A stretch of 64,000 nt of DNA, taken from assembly GCF_963678635.1 (NCBI RefSeq), contig NC_087069.1:26464303-26528302 (forward strand). The letters run 5' to 3'. Below the pieces are notes generated by a model. The model had not been told where the DNA came from. It worked only from the letters and a program-made list of their open reading frames with translations, and ran no database searches. This document shows positions 34,750 to 46,559 of this stretch, one piece after another; the stretch's first letter is position 1, and each line of letters starts with the position of its first letter. Made by a program: the position numbers and the translations under genes. Source of the stretch: Symsagittifera roscoffensis (lineage: Eukaryota > Xenacoelomorpha > Acoela > Convolutidae).

Positions 34750-35279
34750 TATAACAATCGCTAAAAACAGCAGTAACAAATCCTACTGTACAAAAACAGT
34801 TTCATCGTAAAGCGTTAAACATAAAGCGTCAAATTTAGAAGCAAAATGTCCGGAATTCTTTTTTGAAAATTTAGAATTTGGCACAGATTTTCACTTTTGT
34901 GATACTATAAAACTCATCGTTATTAACAATTTTTGTAGTTTTAAATACTCAGGAGTCTGACAAACGACATTACCTGATGCAAAAAAGAATTAGTTGAACA
35001 CATCTGTAAAATCAAAGCATAATGAAAATATGAGAAGCCGCAAAGTAGCCAAAAAGCTAAGGGCTGATTCATTTTCGAAATTTGATTCTTAACTACTGCA
35101 GGGCTTCTATCGGATTAAATCACAGTGAAATTTACTGATTTGTGTGAAAAAAATAACACAGTCTGGTTCTGAGGATGGTTATAAGTTCAAGTTTAGAGAT
35201 GTCCAATTCATTAATCGTCTAGAATTTTTTTAAAATTTATCTAAGAAAGAGGAATTTATATGTTTCAAGATTAGCCACC

Positions 35280-35330
35280 AAAAACAAGTTGCGCTTTCAG
35301 ATTTATCAGAAGAATCAGCTGAACACGTCT
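35280..35330. other. Deletion junction where one unit has lost its tRNA
   Basis: At about 35,305 a family X linker end (GCGCTTTCAGATTTA) runs directly into the middle of another linker (AGAATCAGCTGAACACG, as at 41,757). The tRNA and about 280 bp are missing, giving a 949-bp spacing between flanking loci. Confidence 0.75.
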
Positions 35331-35638
35331 GTAAAATCAAAGCATAATGAAAATATGAGAACCCGCAAAGTAGCCAAAAAGCTAAGTGTTGATTCATTTT
35401 CGAAATTTGATTCTTAACTACTGCAGGGCTTCTATCGGAAAAACTCTCAGTAAAAATTACTGATTTGTATGAAAAAATAACACAGTCTGGTGCTGAGGAT
35501 GGTTATAAGTTCAAGTTTAGAGAAGTCAAATTCATTAATCGTCTAGAATTTTTTTTTTAATTTATCTAAAAACGAAGAATTTATATGTTTCAAGATTAGC
35601 CACCAAAAACAAGTTGCTCTTTCAGATATAACCAATCA

Positions 35639-35710
35639 AGGTCTCACCGAGACTTGAACTCGGATCTTTGGATTCAAAATCCAAGGTGCTAACCATTACA
35701 CCACGAGACG
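35639..35710 (-). tRNA. tRNA-Gln (TTG), class G, C1 variant
   Basis: Loop TTTTGAA. Only the first acceptor pair is lost (C1 with C72); other stems and B box intact. Confidence 0.65.
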
Positions 35711-36264
35711 TGACTAAACAATTTACCACAGCAGTAACAATTTCTACTTCACAAAAACAGTTTCATCGTAAAGCATTAAATATAAAGCGTCAATTTTGGA
35801 AGCAAAATAACCGGGTTTTTTTTTAATTTAGAATTTGGCACAGCTTTTCACTTTTGTGATACTATAAAACTCAACGTTAAAAACACTTTTTGTAGTTTTA
35901 GGTACTCAGGATTCTAAAAAATGACATTACCTGAAACAAAACTTTTTTTTTATTAAATCTGTAAAGTCAAGGCATAATGAAATATGAGAAGCCGCAATTA
36001 GCCAATAACCTAAGGGCTGTTTCATCGTCGACAGTTGATTCTTAACTACTTCAGGTCTTCTATCGGATAAACTCATAGTAAAACTTACTAATTTTATATA
36101 AAAATTAACACAGTCTGATGCTGAGGATGTTATAAATTCAGTTTTAGGGAAGTCAAATCCCTAGTCGTCTAAGAGAAACTTAATTTATATTTAAAAAAAT
36201 AGGTATTGAAATGTTTTAAGATTAGCCACCAAAAACAGTATGAGATTTCTGAATTAACCGATTG

Positions 36265-36336
36265 AGGTCTCACCGAGATTTGAACTCGGATCTCTAGATT
36301 CAAAGTCCAAGGTGCTAACCATTTCACCATTACACC
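36265..36336 (-). pseudogene. tRNA-Gln-like (TTG), class A, degenerate
   Basis: Acceptor GGTGTAA has two mismatches, anticodon stem TTGGA/TCTAG one mismatch, A box altered. T arm normal. Confidence 0.55.
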
Positions 36337-36897
36337 TATAACAATCGCTTAACATAGCAGTAACAAATCCTACTGACAAAAACAGTTTCATCGTAAATGG
36401 TTAAACATAAAGCGTCAATTTTGAAACCAAAATGTCCGGATTTCTTTTTTAAAAATTTAGAATTTGGCACAGATTTTCACTTTTGTGATACTAAAAAACT
36501 CAACGTTATAAACAATTTTTGTAGTTTTAAATACTCAGGAGTCTGAAAAACGACATTACCTGATGCAAAAAACAATTAGTTGAACACATCTGTAAAATCA
36601 AAGCATAATGAAAATATGAGAAGCCGCAAAGTAGCCAAAAAGCTAAGGGCTGATTCATTTTTGAAATTTGATTCTTAAGTACTGCAGGGCTTCTATCGGA
36701 TAAACTCACAGTAAAATTTACTGATTTGTATGCAAAAAAAACACAGTCTGGTTCTGAGGATGATTATTAGTTCAAGTTTAGAGAAGTCAAATTCATTAAT
36801 CGTCAAGAATTTTTTTAAATTTATCTAAAAAAGAGGAATTTATATGTTTCAAGATTAGCCACCAAAAACAAGTTGCGCTTTCAGATTTAACCGCTCA

Positions 36898-36969
36898 AGG
36901 TCTCACCGATACTTGAACTCGGATCTTTGGATTCAAAGTCCAAGGTGCTAACCATTACACCACGAGACC
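36898..36969 (-). tRNA. tRNA-Gln (TTG), class G, one T-stem mismatch
   Basis: G53-A61 mismatch closing the T loop. All other stems and the anticodon loop CTTTGAA intact. Confidence 0.7.
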
Positions 36970-37164
36970 TGACTAAACGATTTACCACAGCAGTTACAAT
37001 TTCTACTGTACAAAAACAGTTTCATCGTAAAGCGTTAAATATAAAGCGTCAATTTTGGAAGCAAAATGTCCGGACTTTTTTAAATTTAGAATTTGGCACA
37101 GATTTTCACTTTTGTGATACTATAAAGTTCAACGTCAAAAACAATTTTTGTAGTTTTAGGTACT

Positions 37165-37205
37165 CAGGAGTCGCGTTTAACAGAGGTACGCGTTTAACAT
37201 AAAGC
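37165..37205. other. Junction scar with short direct repeat
   Basis: At about 37,172 a linker stops at CAGGAGTC and resumes in another linker at GCGTTTAACATAAAGCG, with 16 bp between them that repeat the motif GCGTTTAACA. The copied filler suggests templated end joining. The spacing between flanking loci is 790 bp. Confidence 0.7.
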
Positions 37206-37688
37206 GTCAATTTTGGAAGCAAGAAGTCCGGAATTCTTTTTAAAAATTTAGAATTTAGCACAAATTTTCACTTTTGTGATGATATAAAACTCATCGTTAT
37301 AAACAATTTTTGTAATTTTAAGTACTCAGGAGTCTGAAAAACGACATTACCTGATGCAAAAAAGAATTAGTTGAACACATCTGTAAAATCAAAGCATAAT
37401 GAAAATATGAGAAGCCGCAAAGTAGACAAAAAGCTAAAGGTTGATTCATTTTCGAAATTTGATTCTTAACTACTGCAGGGTTTCTATCGGAAAAACTCCA
37501 GTAAAAATTACTGATTTGTATGAAAAAATAACACAGTCTGGTGTTGAGAATGGTTATAAATTCAGGTTTAGAGAAGCCAAATTCATTAATCGTCTAGAAT
37601 TTTTTTTAAATTTATCTAAAAAAGAAGTGTTTATATGTTTCAAGATAAGCCAAAAAAACAAGTTGCGCTTTCAGATTTAACCGATCAA

Positions 37689-37737
37689 GTTCTCACGGAT
37701 TCCTAGTCCAAGGTGCTTACCATTACACCACGAGACC
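37689..37737 (-). pseudogene. 49-nt T-armless derivative, anticodon loop CTAGGAA
   Basis: Duplicate of 34091-34139, same AGG loop. Confidence 0.75.
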
Positions 37738-38288
37738 TGATTAAACGATTTACCACAGCAGTAACAATTTCTACTGTACAAAAACAGTTTCAACATAAAG
37801 CGTTAAATATAAAGCGTCAATTTTGGAATCAAAATGTGCGGAATTTTTTTTTTAATTTAGAATTTGGCACAGATTTTCACTTTTGTGATACTATAAAACT
37901 CAACGTCAAAAACACTTTTTGTAGTTTTAGGTACTCAGGATTCTAAAAAATGACATTACCTGAAGCAAAACTTTTTTTTGATTACATCTGTAAAGACAAC
38001 GCATAATGAAATATGAGAAGCCGCAATTAGCCAATAACCTAAGGGCTGTTTCATCGTCGAAAGATGTTTCTTACCTACAGCAGGGCTTACTATCGGAAAA
38101 ATTCAAACTAAAAAAACTACCTGATTTATATCTAAACATTAACACAGACTGGTGCTGAGGAAGATTATAAAATCAGTTTTAGGGAATTCAAAGTCATTAG
38201 TCGTCTAAAAAAAATTTAATTTAAAAAAGAAGAATTCAAAGGTTTTAAGATTAGCCACCAAAAAAAAGTTGAGATTTCTGATTTAACC

Positions 38289-38347
38289 GATTGAACTCGG
38301 ATCTTTGGATTCAAAGTTCAAGGTGCTAACCATTACACCATGAAACC
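38289..38347 (-). pseudogene. tRNA-Gln remnant, duplicate of 34691-34749
   Basis: Same deletion junction GATTGAACTCGG; anticodon TTG. Confidence 0.75.
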
Positions 38348-38911
38348 TATAACAATCGCTAAAAACAGCAGTAACAAATCCTACTGTACAAAAACAGTTT
38401 CATCGTAAAGCGTTAAACATAAAGCGTCAAATTTAGAAGCAAAATGTCCGGAATTCTTTTTTGAAAATTTAGAATTTGGCACAGATTTTCACTTTTGTGA
38501 TACTATAAAACTCATCGTTATTAACAATTTTTGTAGTTTTAAATACTCAGGAGTCTGACAAACGACATTACCTGATGCAAAAAAGAATTAGTTGAACACA
38601 TCTGTAAAATCAAAGCATAATGAAAATATGAGAAGCCGCAAAGTAGCTAAAAAGCTAAGGGTTGGTTCATTTTCGAAATTTGATTCTTAGCTACTGCAGG
38701 GCTTCTATCGGAAAAACTCTCAGTAAAAATTACTGGTTTGTATGAAAAAATAACACAGTCTGGTGCTGAGATTGGTTATAAATTCAAGTTTAGAGAAGCC
38801 AAATTCATTAATCGTCTGGAATTTTTTAAAAAAATTTATCTGAAATGAAGTGTTTATATGTTTCAAGATAAGCCAACAAAACAAGTTGCGCTTTCAGATT
38901 TAACCGATCAA

Positions 38912-38960
38912 GGTCTCACGGATTCATAGTCCAAGGTGCTAACCATTACACCACGAGACC
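38912..38960 (-). pseudogene. 49-nt tRNA-Gln derivative lacking the T arm
   Basis: Same deletion, loop CTATGAA; rightmost T-armless copy in the window. 5' strand is GGTCTCG but preceded by ATA. Confidence 0.75.
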
Positions 38961-39531
38961 TATTCAAACGATTTACCACAGCAGTAACAATTTCTACTGT
39001 ACAAAAACAGTTTCATCGTAAAGCGTTAAATATAAAGCGTCAATTTTGGAAGCAAAATGTCCGCAATTCTTCTTTTTTAAATTTAGAATTTGGCACAGAT
39101 TTTCACTTTTGTGATACTATAAAACTCATTGTCAAAAACACTTTTTGTAGTTTTAGGTACTCAGGATTCTAAAAAATGACAATACCTGAAGCAAAAAAAA
39201 ATTATTTGAACACATCTGTAAAGTCAAGGCATAATGAAATATGAGAAGCCGCAATTAGCCAATAACCTAAGGGCTGTTTCATTGTCGAAAGTTGATTCTT
39301 ACCTACAGCCGGGCTTACTATCGACTATCGGAAAAACTCATACTAAAAAAACGACTTGATTTACATCTAAGCAATAACACAGACTGGTGCTGAGGATGGT
39401 TATAAAATCAGTTTTAGGGAATTCAAACTCATAAGTCGTTTAAAAAAATTCAATTTAAAAAAAAAAGAACAATTCAAATGTTTTCAGACTAGCCATCAAA
39501 AATCAGTTGCGATTCGAGATTTAACCGATTA

Positions 39532-39603
39532 AGGTCTCACTGAGATTTCAACTGGGATCTTTGGATTCAAAGTCCAAGGTGCTAACCTTTACACCATGAA
39601 ACC
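39532..39603 (-). pseudogene. tRNA-Gln-like (TTG), class A, degenerate
   Basis: T stem CCCAG/CTCAG with two mismatches; C56G. Acceptor and anticodon stems intact. Confidence 0.55.
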
Positions 39604-40182
39604 TGTAACAAACGCTTAACACAGCAGTAACAAATCCTACTGAACAAAAACAGTTTCATCGTAAAGCGTTAAATATAAAGCGTCAATTTTGAAAGCAAAA
39701 TGCCCGGAAATCTTTGTAAAAACATTTAGAATCGGGCACAGATTGTCACTTTTGTGATACTATAAAACTCATCGTTAAAAACAATTTTTGTAGTTTTAGG
39801 TACTCAGGATTCTAAAAAATGACATTACTTGAAGCATAAAAAAATTAGTTGAACCCATCTGTAAAATCAAGGCATAATGAAAATTTGAGAAGCCGATGAA
39901 AACATGAGAAGCCGCAATTAGCCAATAACCTAAGGGCTGTTTCATCGTCAACAGTTCATTCTTAACTACTGCAGGTCTTTTATCGGATAAACTCATAGTA
40001 AAATTTACTGATTTTATGTAAAAAATTAACACAGTCTGCTGCTGAGGATGTTATAAATTCAGTTTTAGGGAAGTCAAACCCCTAGTCGTCTAAAAAAACT
40101 TAATTTATCTACAAAAAGTAGTATTGAAATATTTTAAGATTAGCCACCAATAACAGTTTGAGATTTCTGATTTAACCGACTA

Positions 40183-40254
40183 AGGTCTCACCGAGATTTG
40201 AACTCGGATCTTTGGATTCAAAGTCCAAGGTGCTAAGCATTACACCATGAAACC
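40183..40254 (-). tRNA. tRNA-Gln (TTG), intact, class A
   Basis: All stems pair; T loop TTCAAAT; D loop AATGCTTAGC. The usual downstream T5 is broken to TTATT (ACCAATAAC on the plus strand), so termination would have to occur further on. Confidence 0.8.
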
Positions 40255-40817
40255 TATAACAACCGCTTAACACAGCAGTAACAAATACTACTGTACAAAA
40301 ACAGTTTCATCGTAAAGCGTTAAACATAAAGCGTCAATTTTGGAAGCAAAATGTCCGGAATTCTTTTTAAAAAATTTAGAATTTGGCACAGATTTTCACT
40401 TTTGCGATACTATAAAACTCATCGTTATAAATAACTTTTGTAGTTTTAAGTACTCAGGAGTCTGAAAAACGACATTACCTGATGCAAAAAAGAATTAGTT
40501 GAACACATCTGTAAAATCAAAGCAAAAAGAAAATATGAGAAGCCGCAAAGTAGCGAAAAAGCTAAGGGCTGATTCATTTTCGAAATTTGATTCTTAACTA
40601 CTGCAGGGCTTCTATCGGATGAACTCACAGTAAAATTTACTGATTGTTATGAAAAAAATAACACAGTCTGGTGCTGAGGATGGTTATAAATTCAAGTTTA
40701 GAGAAGTCAAATTCATTAATCGTCTAGATTTTTTTAAAATTGATCTAAAAAAGAAAAACTTTTATGTTTCAAGATTAGCCACCAAAAACAAGATGCGCTT
40801 TCAGATTTAACCGATCA

Positions 40818-40889
40818 AGGTCTCACCGAGACTTGAACTCGGATCTTTGGATTCAGAGTCCAAGGTGCTAACCATTACACCACGAGACC
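40818..40889 (-). tRNA. tRNA-Gln (anticodon CTG), intact, class G
   Basis: Loop CTCTGAA on perfect stem TTGGA/TCCAA; acceptor GGTCTCG/TGAGACC; T loop TTCAAGT; U73. First intact CUG copy from the left. Confidence 0.85.
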
Positions 40890-41451
40890 TGATTAAACGA
40901 TTTACCACAGCAGTAACAATTTCTACTGTACAAAAACAGCTTCATCGTAAAGCGTTAAATATAAAGCGTCAATTTGGGAAGCAAAATGCCAGGAATTTTT
41001 TTTAAATTTAGAATTTGGCACATATTTTCACTTTTGTGATACTATAAAACTCAACGTCAAAAACAATTTTTGTAGTTTTAGGTACTCAGGATTCTAAAAA
41101 ATGACATTACCTGAAGCAAAACTTTTTTTTGAATACATATGTAAAGTCAAGGCATAATGAAATATGAGAAGCCGCAATTAGCCAATAACCTACGGGCTGT
41201 TTCATCGTCGAAAGATGTTTCTTACCTACAACAGGGCTTACTATCGGAAAAACTCAAACTAAAAAAAAAAACTACCTGATTGTTATCTAAACATTAACAC
41301 AGACTGGTGCTGAGGAAGGTTATAAAATCAGTTTTAGGGAATTCAAACTCATTAGTCGGCTAAAAAAAATTTAATTTTAAAAAAAAGAAGAATTCAAAGG
41401 TTTTAAGTTTAGCCACCAAAAATAAGTTGAGATTTCAGATTTAACCGATTA

Positions 41452-41522
41452 AGATCTCACCGTGATTTGAACTCGGACCTTGGATTCAAAGTCCAAGGTG
41501 CTAACCATTACACCATGAAACC
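41452..41522 (-). pseudogene. tRNA-Gln-like (TTG), class A, short variable region
   Basis: One base is missing between the anticodon stem and T stem, T stem has one mismatch, and the 3' strand reads TGAGATC. Confidence 0.5.
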
Positions 41523-42082
41523 TATAACGATCGCTTAACACAGTAGTTACAAATCCTACTGTACAAAAACAGTTTCATCGTAAAGCGTTAAACATAAAGC
41601 GTCAATTTTAGAAGCAAAATGTCCGAAATTTTTTTCAAAAAAAAGAATTTGGCACAGATTTTTATTTTTGTGATACTATAAAACTCATCGTTATAAACAA
41701 TTTTTGTAGTTTTAAGTACTCAAGAGTCTGAAAAATGATATTACCTGATGCAAAAAAGAATCAGCTGAACACGTCTGTAAAATCAAAGCATAATGAAAAT
41801 ATGAGAACCCGCAAAGTAGCCAAAAAGCTAAGTGTTGATTCATTTTCGAAATCTGATTCTTAACTACTGCAGGGCTTCTATCGGAAAAACTCTCAGTAAA
41901 AATTACTGATTTGTATGAAAAAATAACACAGTCTGGTGCTGAGGATGGTTATAAGTTCAAGTTTAGAGAAGTCAAATTCATTAATCGTCTAGAATTTTTT
42001 TAAATTTATCTAAAAAAGAAGAATTTATATGTTTCAAGATTAGCCACCAAAAACAAGTTGCTCTTTCAGATATAACCAATCA

Positions 42083-42154
42083 AGGTCTCACCGAGGATTG
42101 AACTCGGATCTTTGGATTCAAAATCCAAGGTGCTAACCATTACACCACGAGACC
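42083..42154 (-). tRNA. tRNA-Gln (TTG), intact, class G
   Basis: Loop TTTTGAA, T loop TTCAATC, all stems paired. Duplicated 1,260 bp on at 43343-43414. Confidence 0.85.
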
Positions 42155-42709
42155 TGATTAAACGATTTACCACAGCAGTAACAATTTCTACTGTACAAAA
42201 ACAGTTTCAACGTAAAGCGTTAAATAAAAAGCGTCAATTTTGGAAGCAAAATGTCCGGATTTTTTTTTAAATTTAGAACTTGGCACAGATTTTCACTTTT
42301 GTGATACTATAAAACTCAACGTCAAAAACAATTTTTGTAGTTTTAGGTACTCAGGATTCTAAAAAATGACATTACCTGAAGCAAATTTTTTTTTTGAATT
42401 CATCTGTAAAGTCAAGGCATAATGAAATATGAGACGCCGCAATTAGCCAATAACCTAAGGGCTGTTTCATCGTCAAAAGTTGATTCTTACCTACAGCAGG
42501 GCTTACTATCGGAAAAACTCATACTAAAAAACTACCTGATTTATATCTAAACATTAACACAGACTGGCGCTGAGGAAGGTTATAAAATCAGTTTTAGGGA
42601 ATTCAAACTCATTAGTCGTCTAAAAAAAATTAAATTAAAAAAGAGAAGAACTCAAAGATTTTAAGATTAGCCACCAAAAATAAGTTAAGATTCGAGATTT
42701 AACTGATTA

Positions 42710-42781
42710 AGGTCTCACCGAGATTTGAACTCGGATCTTTGACTTCAGAGTCCAAGGTGCTAACCATTACACCATGAAACC
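42710..42781 (-). tRNA. tRNA-Gln (CTG), anticodon-stem variant, class A
   Basis: First of 14 copies with 3' anticodon strand GTCAA instead of TCCAA, giving an A31-G39 mismatch and a G30-U40 wobble next to loop CTCTGAA. Acceptor, D arm, T arm, B box and T5 terminator are intact. It may still be functional. Confidence 0.7.
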
Positions 42782-43342
42782 TGTAACAAACGCTTAACAC
42801 AGCAGTACCAATTCCTACTGTACAAAAACAGTTTCATCGTAAAGCGTTAAACATAAAGCGTCAATTTTCGAAGCAAAATGTCCGGAATTCTTTTTAAAAA
42901 TTTAGAATTTAGCACAAATTTTCATTTTTGTGATACTATAAAACTCATCGTTATAAACAATTTTTGTAGTTTTAAGTAGTCAAGAGTCTGAAAAATGAGT
43001 CTGAAAAATGCAAAAAAGAATAAGTTGAACACATCTGTAAAATCAAAGCATAAAGAAAATATGAGAACCCGCAAAGTAGCCAAAAAGCTAAGTGTTGATT
43101 CATTTTCGAAATCTGATTCTTAACTACTGCAGGGCTTCTATCGGAAAAACTCTCAGTAAAAATTACTGATTTGTATGAAAAAATAACACAGTCTGGTGCT
43201 GAGGATGGTTATAAGTTCAAGTTTAGAGAAGTCAAATTCATTAATCGTCTAGAATTTTTTTAAATTTATCTAAAAAAGAAGAATTTATATGTTTCAAGAT
43301 TAGCCACCAAAAACAAGTTGCTCTTTCAGATATAACCAATCA

Positions 43343-43414
43343 AGGTCTCACCGAGGATTGAACTCGGATCTTTGAATTCAAAATCCAAGGTGCTAACCAT
43401 TACACCACGAGACC
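43343..43414 (-). tRNA. tRNA-Gln (TTG), intact, class G
   Basis: As 42083-42154 with one G-U in the anticodon stem (TTGGA/TTCAA). Confidence 0.83.
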
Positions 43415-43970
43415 TGATTAAACGATTTACCACAGCAGTAACAATTTCTACTGTACAAAAACAGTTTCAACGTAAAGCGTTAAATAAAAAGCGTCAATTT
43501 TGGAAGCAAAATGTCCGGATTTTTTTTTAAATTTAGAACTTGGCACAGATTTTCACTTTTGTGATACTATAAAACTCAACGTCAAAAACAATTTTTGTAG
43601 TTTTAGGTACTCAGGATTCTAAAAAATGACATTACCTGAAGCAAATTTTTTTTTTGAATTCATCTGTAAAGTCAAGGCATAATGAAATATGAGACGCCGC
43701 AATTAGCCAATAACCTAAGGGCTGTTTCATCGTCAAAAGTTGATTCTTACCTACAGCAGGGCTTACTATCGGAAAAACTCATACTAAAAAACTACCTGAT
43801 TTATATCTAAACATTAACACAGACTGGCGCTGAGGAAGGTTATAAAATCAGTTTTAGGGAATTCAAACTCATTAGTCGTCTAAAAAAAAATTAAATTAAA
43901 AAAGAGAAGAACTCAAAGATTTTAAGATTAGCCACCAAAAATAAGTTAAGATTCGAGATTTAACTGATTA

Positions 43971-44042
43971 AGGTCTCACCGAGATTTGAACTCGGATCTT
44001 TGACTTCAGAGTCCAAGGTGCTAACCATTACACCATGAAACC
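43971..44042 (-). tRNA. tRNA-Gln (CTG), anticodon-stem variant, class A
   Basis: GTCAA variant, otherwise intact; 1,261 bp from its partner at 42710. Confidence 0.7.
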
Positions 44043-44603
44043 TGTAAAAAACGCTTAACACAGCAGTACCAATTCCTACTGTACAAAAACAGTTTCATCG
44101 TAAAGCGTTAAACATAAAGCGTCAATTTTCGAAGCAAAATGTCCGGAATTCTTTTTAAAAATTTAGAATTTAGCACAAATTTTCATTTTTGTGATACTAT
44201 AAAACTCATCGTTATAAACAATTTTTGTAGTTTTAAGTAGTCAAGAGTCTGAAAAATGAGTCTGAAAAATGCAAAAAAGAATAAGTTGAACACATCTGTA
44301 AAATCAAAGCATAAAGAAAATATGAGAAGCCGCAAAGTAGCCAAAAAGCTAAGGGTTGATTCATTTTCGAAATTTGATTCTTAACTACTGCAGGGCTTCT
44401 ATCGGAAAAACTTTCAGTAAAAATTACTGATTTGTATGAAAAACTAACACAGTCTGGTGCTGAGGATGGTTATAAGTTCAAGTTTAGAGAAGTCAAATTC
44501 ATTCATCGTCTAGAATTTTTTTAAATTTATCTAAAAAAGAAGAATTTATATGTTTCAAGATTAGTCACCAAAAACAAGTTGGTCTTTCAGATTTAACCAA
44601 TCA

Positions 44604-44675
44604 AGGTCTCACCGAGACTTGAACTCGGATCTTTGGATTCAAAATCCAAGGTGCTAACCATTACACCACGAGACC
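44604..44675 (-). tRNA. tRNA-Gln (TTG), intact, class G
   Basis: Loop TTTTGAA, T loop TTCAAGT, all stems paired. Confidence 0.85.
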
Positions 44676-45230
44676 TGATTAAACGATTTACCACAGCAGT
44701 AACAATTTCTACTGTACAAAAACAGTTTCAACGTAAAGCGTTAAATAAAAAGCGTCAATTTTGGAAGCAAAATGTCCGGAATTTTTTAGAATTTAGAATT
44801 TGGCACAGATTTTCACTTTTGTGATACTATAAAACTCAACGTCAAAAACAATTTTTGTAGTTCTAGGTACTCAGGATTCTAAAAAATGACATTACCTGAA
44901 GCAAATTTTTTTTTGAATTCATCTGTAAAGTCAAGGCATAATGAAATATGAGACGCCGCAATTAGCCAATAACCTAAGGGCTGTTTCATCGTCAAAAGTT
45001 GATTCTTACCTACAGCAGGGCTTACTATCGGAAAAACTCATACTAAAAAAACTACCTGATTTATATCTAAACATTAACACAGACTGGCGCTGAGGAAGGT
45101 TATAAAATCAGTTTTAGGGAATTCAAACTCATTAGTCGTCTAAAAAAAATTTAAATTAAAAAAGAGAAGATTTCAAAGGTTTTAAGATTAGCCACCAAAA
45201 ATAAGTTAAGATTCGAGATTTAACTGATTA

Positions 45231-45302
45231 AGGTCTCACCGAGATTTGAACTCGGATCTTTGGATTCAGAGTCCAAGGTGCTAACCATTACACCATGAAA
45301 CC
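45231..45302 (-). tRNA. tRNA-Gln (CTG), intact, class A
   Basis: Loop CTCTGAA on perfect stem TTGGA/TCCAA; T5 terminator at 45197-45201, about 30 nt past the 3' end. Confidence 0.87.
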
Positions 45303-45858
45303 TGTAACAAACGCTTAACACAGCAGTACCAATTCCTACTGTACAAAAACAGTTTCATCGTAGAGCGTTAAACATAAAGCGTCATTTTTCGAAGCAAAAT
45401 GTCCGGAATTATTTTTAAAAATTTAGAATTTAGCACAAATTTTCATTTTTGTGATACTATAAAACTCAACGTCAAAAACAATTTTTGTAGTTTTAGGTAC
45501 TCAGGATTCTAAAAAATGACATTACCTGAAGCAAATTTTTTTTTGAATTCATTTGTAAAGTCAAGGCATAATGAAATATGAGACGCCGCAATTAGCCAAT
45601 AACCTAAGGGCTGTTTCATCGTCAAAAGTTGATTCTTACCTACAGCAGGGCTTACTATCGGAAAAACTCATACTAAAAAACTACCTGATTTATATCTAAA
45701 CATTAACACAGACTGGCGCTGAGGAAGGTTATAAAATCAGTTTTAGGGAATTCAAACTCATTAGTCGTCTAAAAAAAATTAAATTAAAAAAGAGAAGAAC
45801 TCAAAGATTTTAAGATTAGCCACCAAAAATAAGTTAAGATTCGAGATTTAACTGATTA

Positions 45859-45930
45859 AGGTCTCACCGAGATTTGAACTCGGATCTTTGACTTCAGAGT
45901 CCAAGGTGCTAACCATTACACCATGAAACC
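45859..45930 (-). tRNA. tRNA-Gln (CTG), anticodon-stem variant, class A
   Basis: GTCAA variant. Its neighbours on both sides are also class A, breaking the usual class alternation here. Confidence 0.7.
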
Positions 45931-46487
45931 TGTAACAAACGCTTAACACAGCAGTACCAATTCCTACTGTACAAAAACAATTTCATCGTAGAGCGTTAAA
46001 CATAAAGCGTCATTTTTCGAAGCAAAATGTCCGGAATTCTTTTTAAAAATTTAGAATTTAGCACAAATTTTCATTTTTGTGATACTATAAAACTCAACTT
46101 CAAAAACAATTTTTGTAGTTCTAGGTACTCAGGATTCTAAAAAATGACATTACCTGAAGCAAAATTTTTTTGAATTCATCTGTAAAGTCAAGGCATAATG
46201 AAATATGAGACGCCGCAATTAGCCAATAACCTAAGGGCTGTTTCATCGTCAAAAGTTGATTCTTACCTACAGCAGGGCTTACTATCGGAAAAACTCATAC
46301 TAAAAAAACTACCTGATTTATATCTAAACATTAACACAGACTGGCGCTGAGGAAGGTTATAAAATCAGTTTTAGGGAATTCAAACTCATTAGTCGTCTAA
46401 AAAAAATTTAAATTAAAAAAGAGAAGATTTCAAAGGTTTTAAGATTAGCCACCAAAAATAAGTTAAGATTCGAGATTTAACTGATTA

Positions 46488-46559
46488 AGGTCTCACCGAG
46501 ATTTGAACTCGGATCTTTGGATTCAGAGTCCAAGGTGCTAACCATTACACCATGAAACC
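46488..46559 (-). tRNA. tRNA-Gln (CTG), intact, class A
   Basis: Same body as 45231-45302, 1,257 bp away. Confidence 0.87.

Larger units (their letters stand above)
33740..35045. repeat. Block duplicated at 37,338-38,643 (offset 3,598 bp)
   Basis: Both blocks contain a T-armless AGG copy followed 600 bp on by a copy with a deleted T arm, in near-identical linkers (GTAGACAAAAAGCTAAAGG at 33,825 and 37,423). Confidence 0.9.
35640..37172. repeat. Second copy of the 28,411-29,970 block
   Basis: Ends abruptly at the scar at 37,172. Unit order and private lesions match the first copy. Confidence 0.8.
37338..38643. repeat. Second copy of the 33,740-35,045 block
   Basis: Matches unit for unit at a constant 3,598-bp offset. 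Confidence 0.9.
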
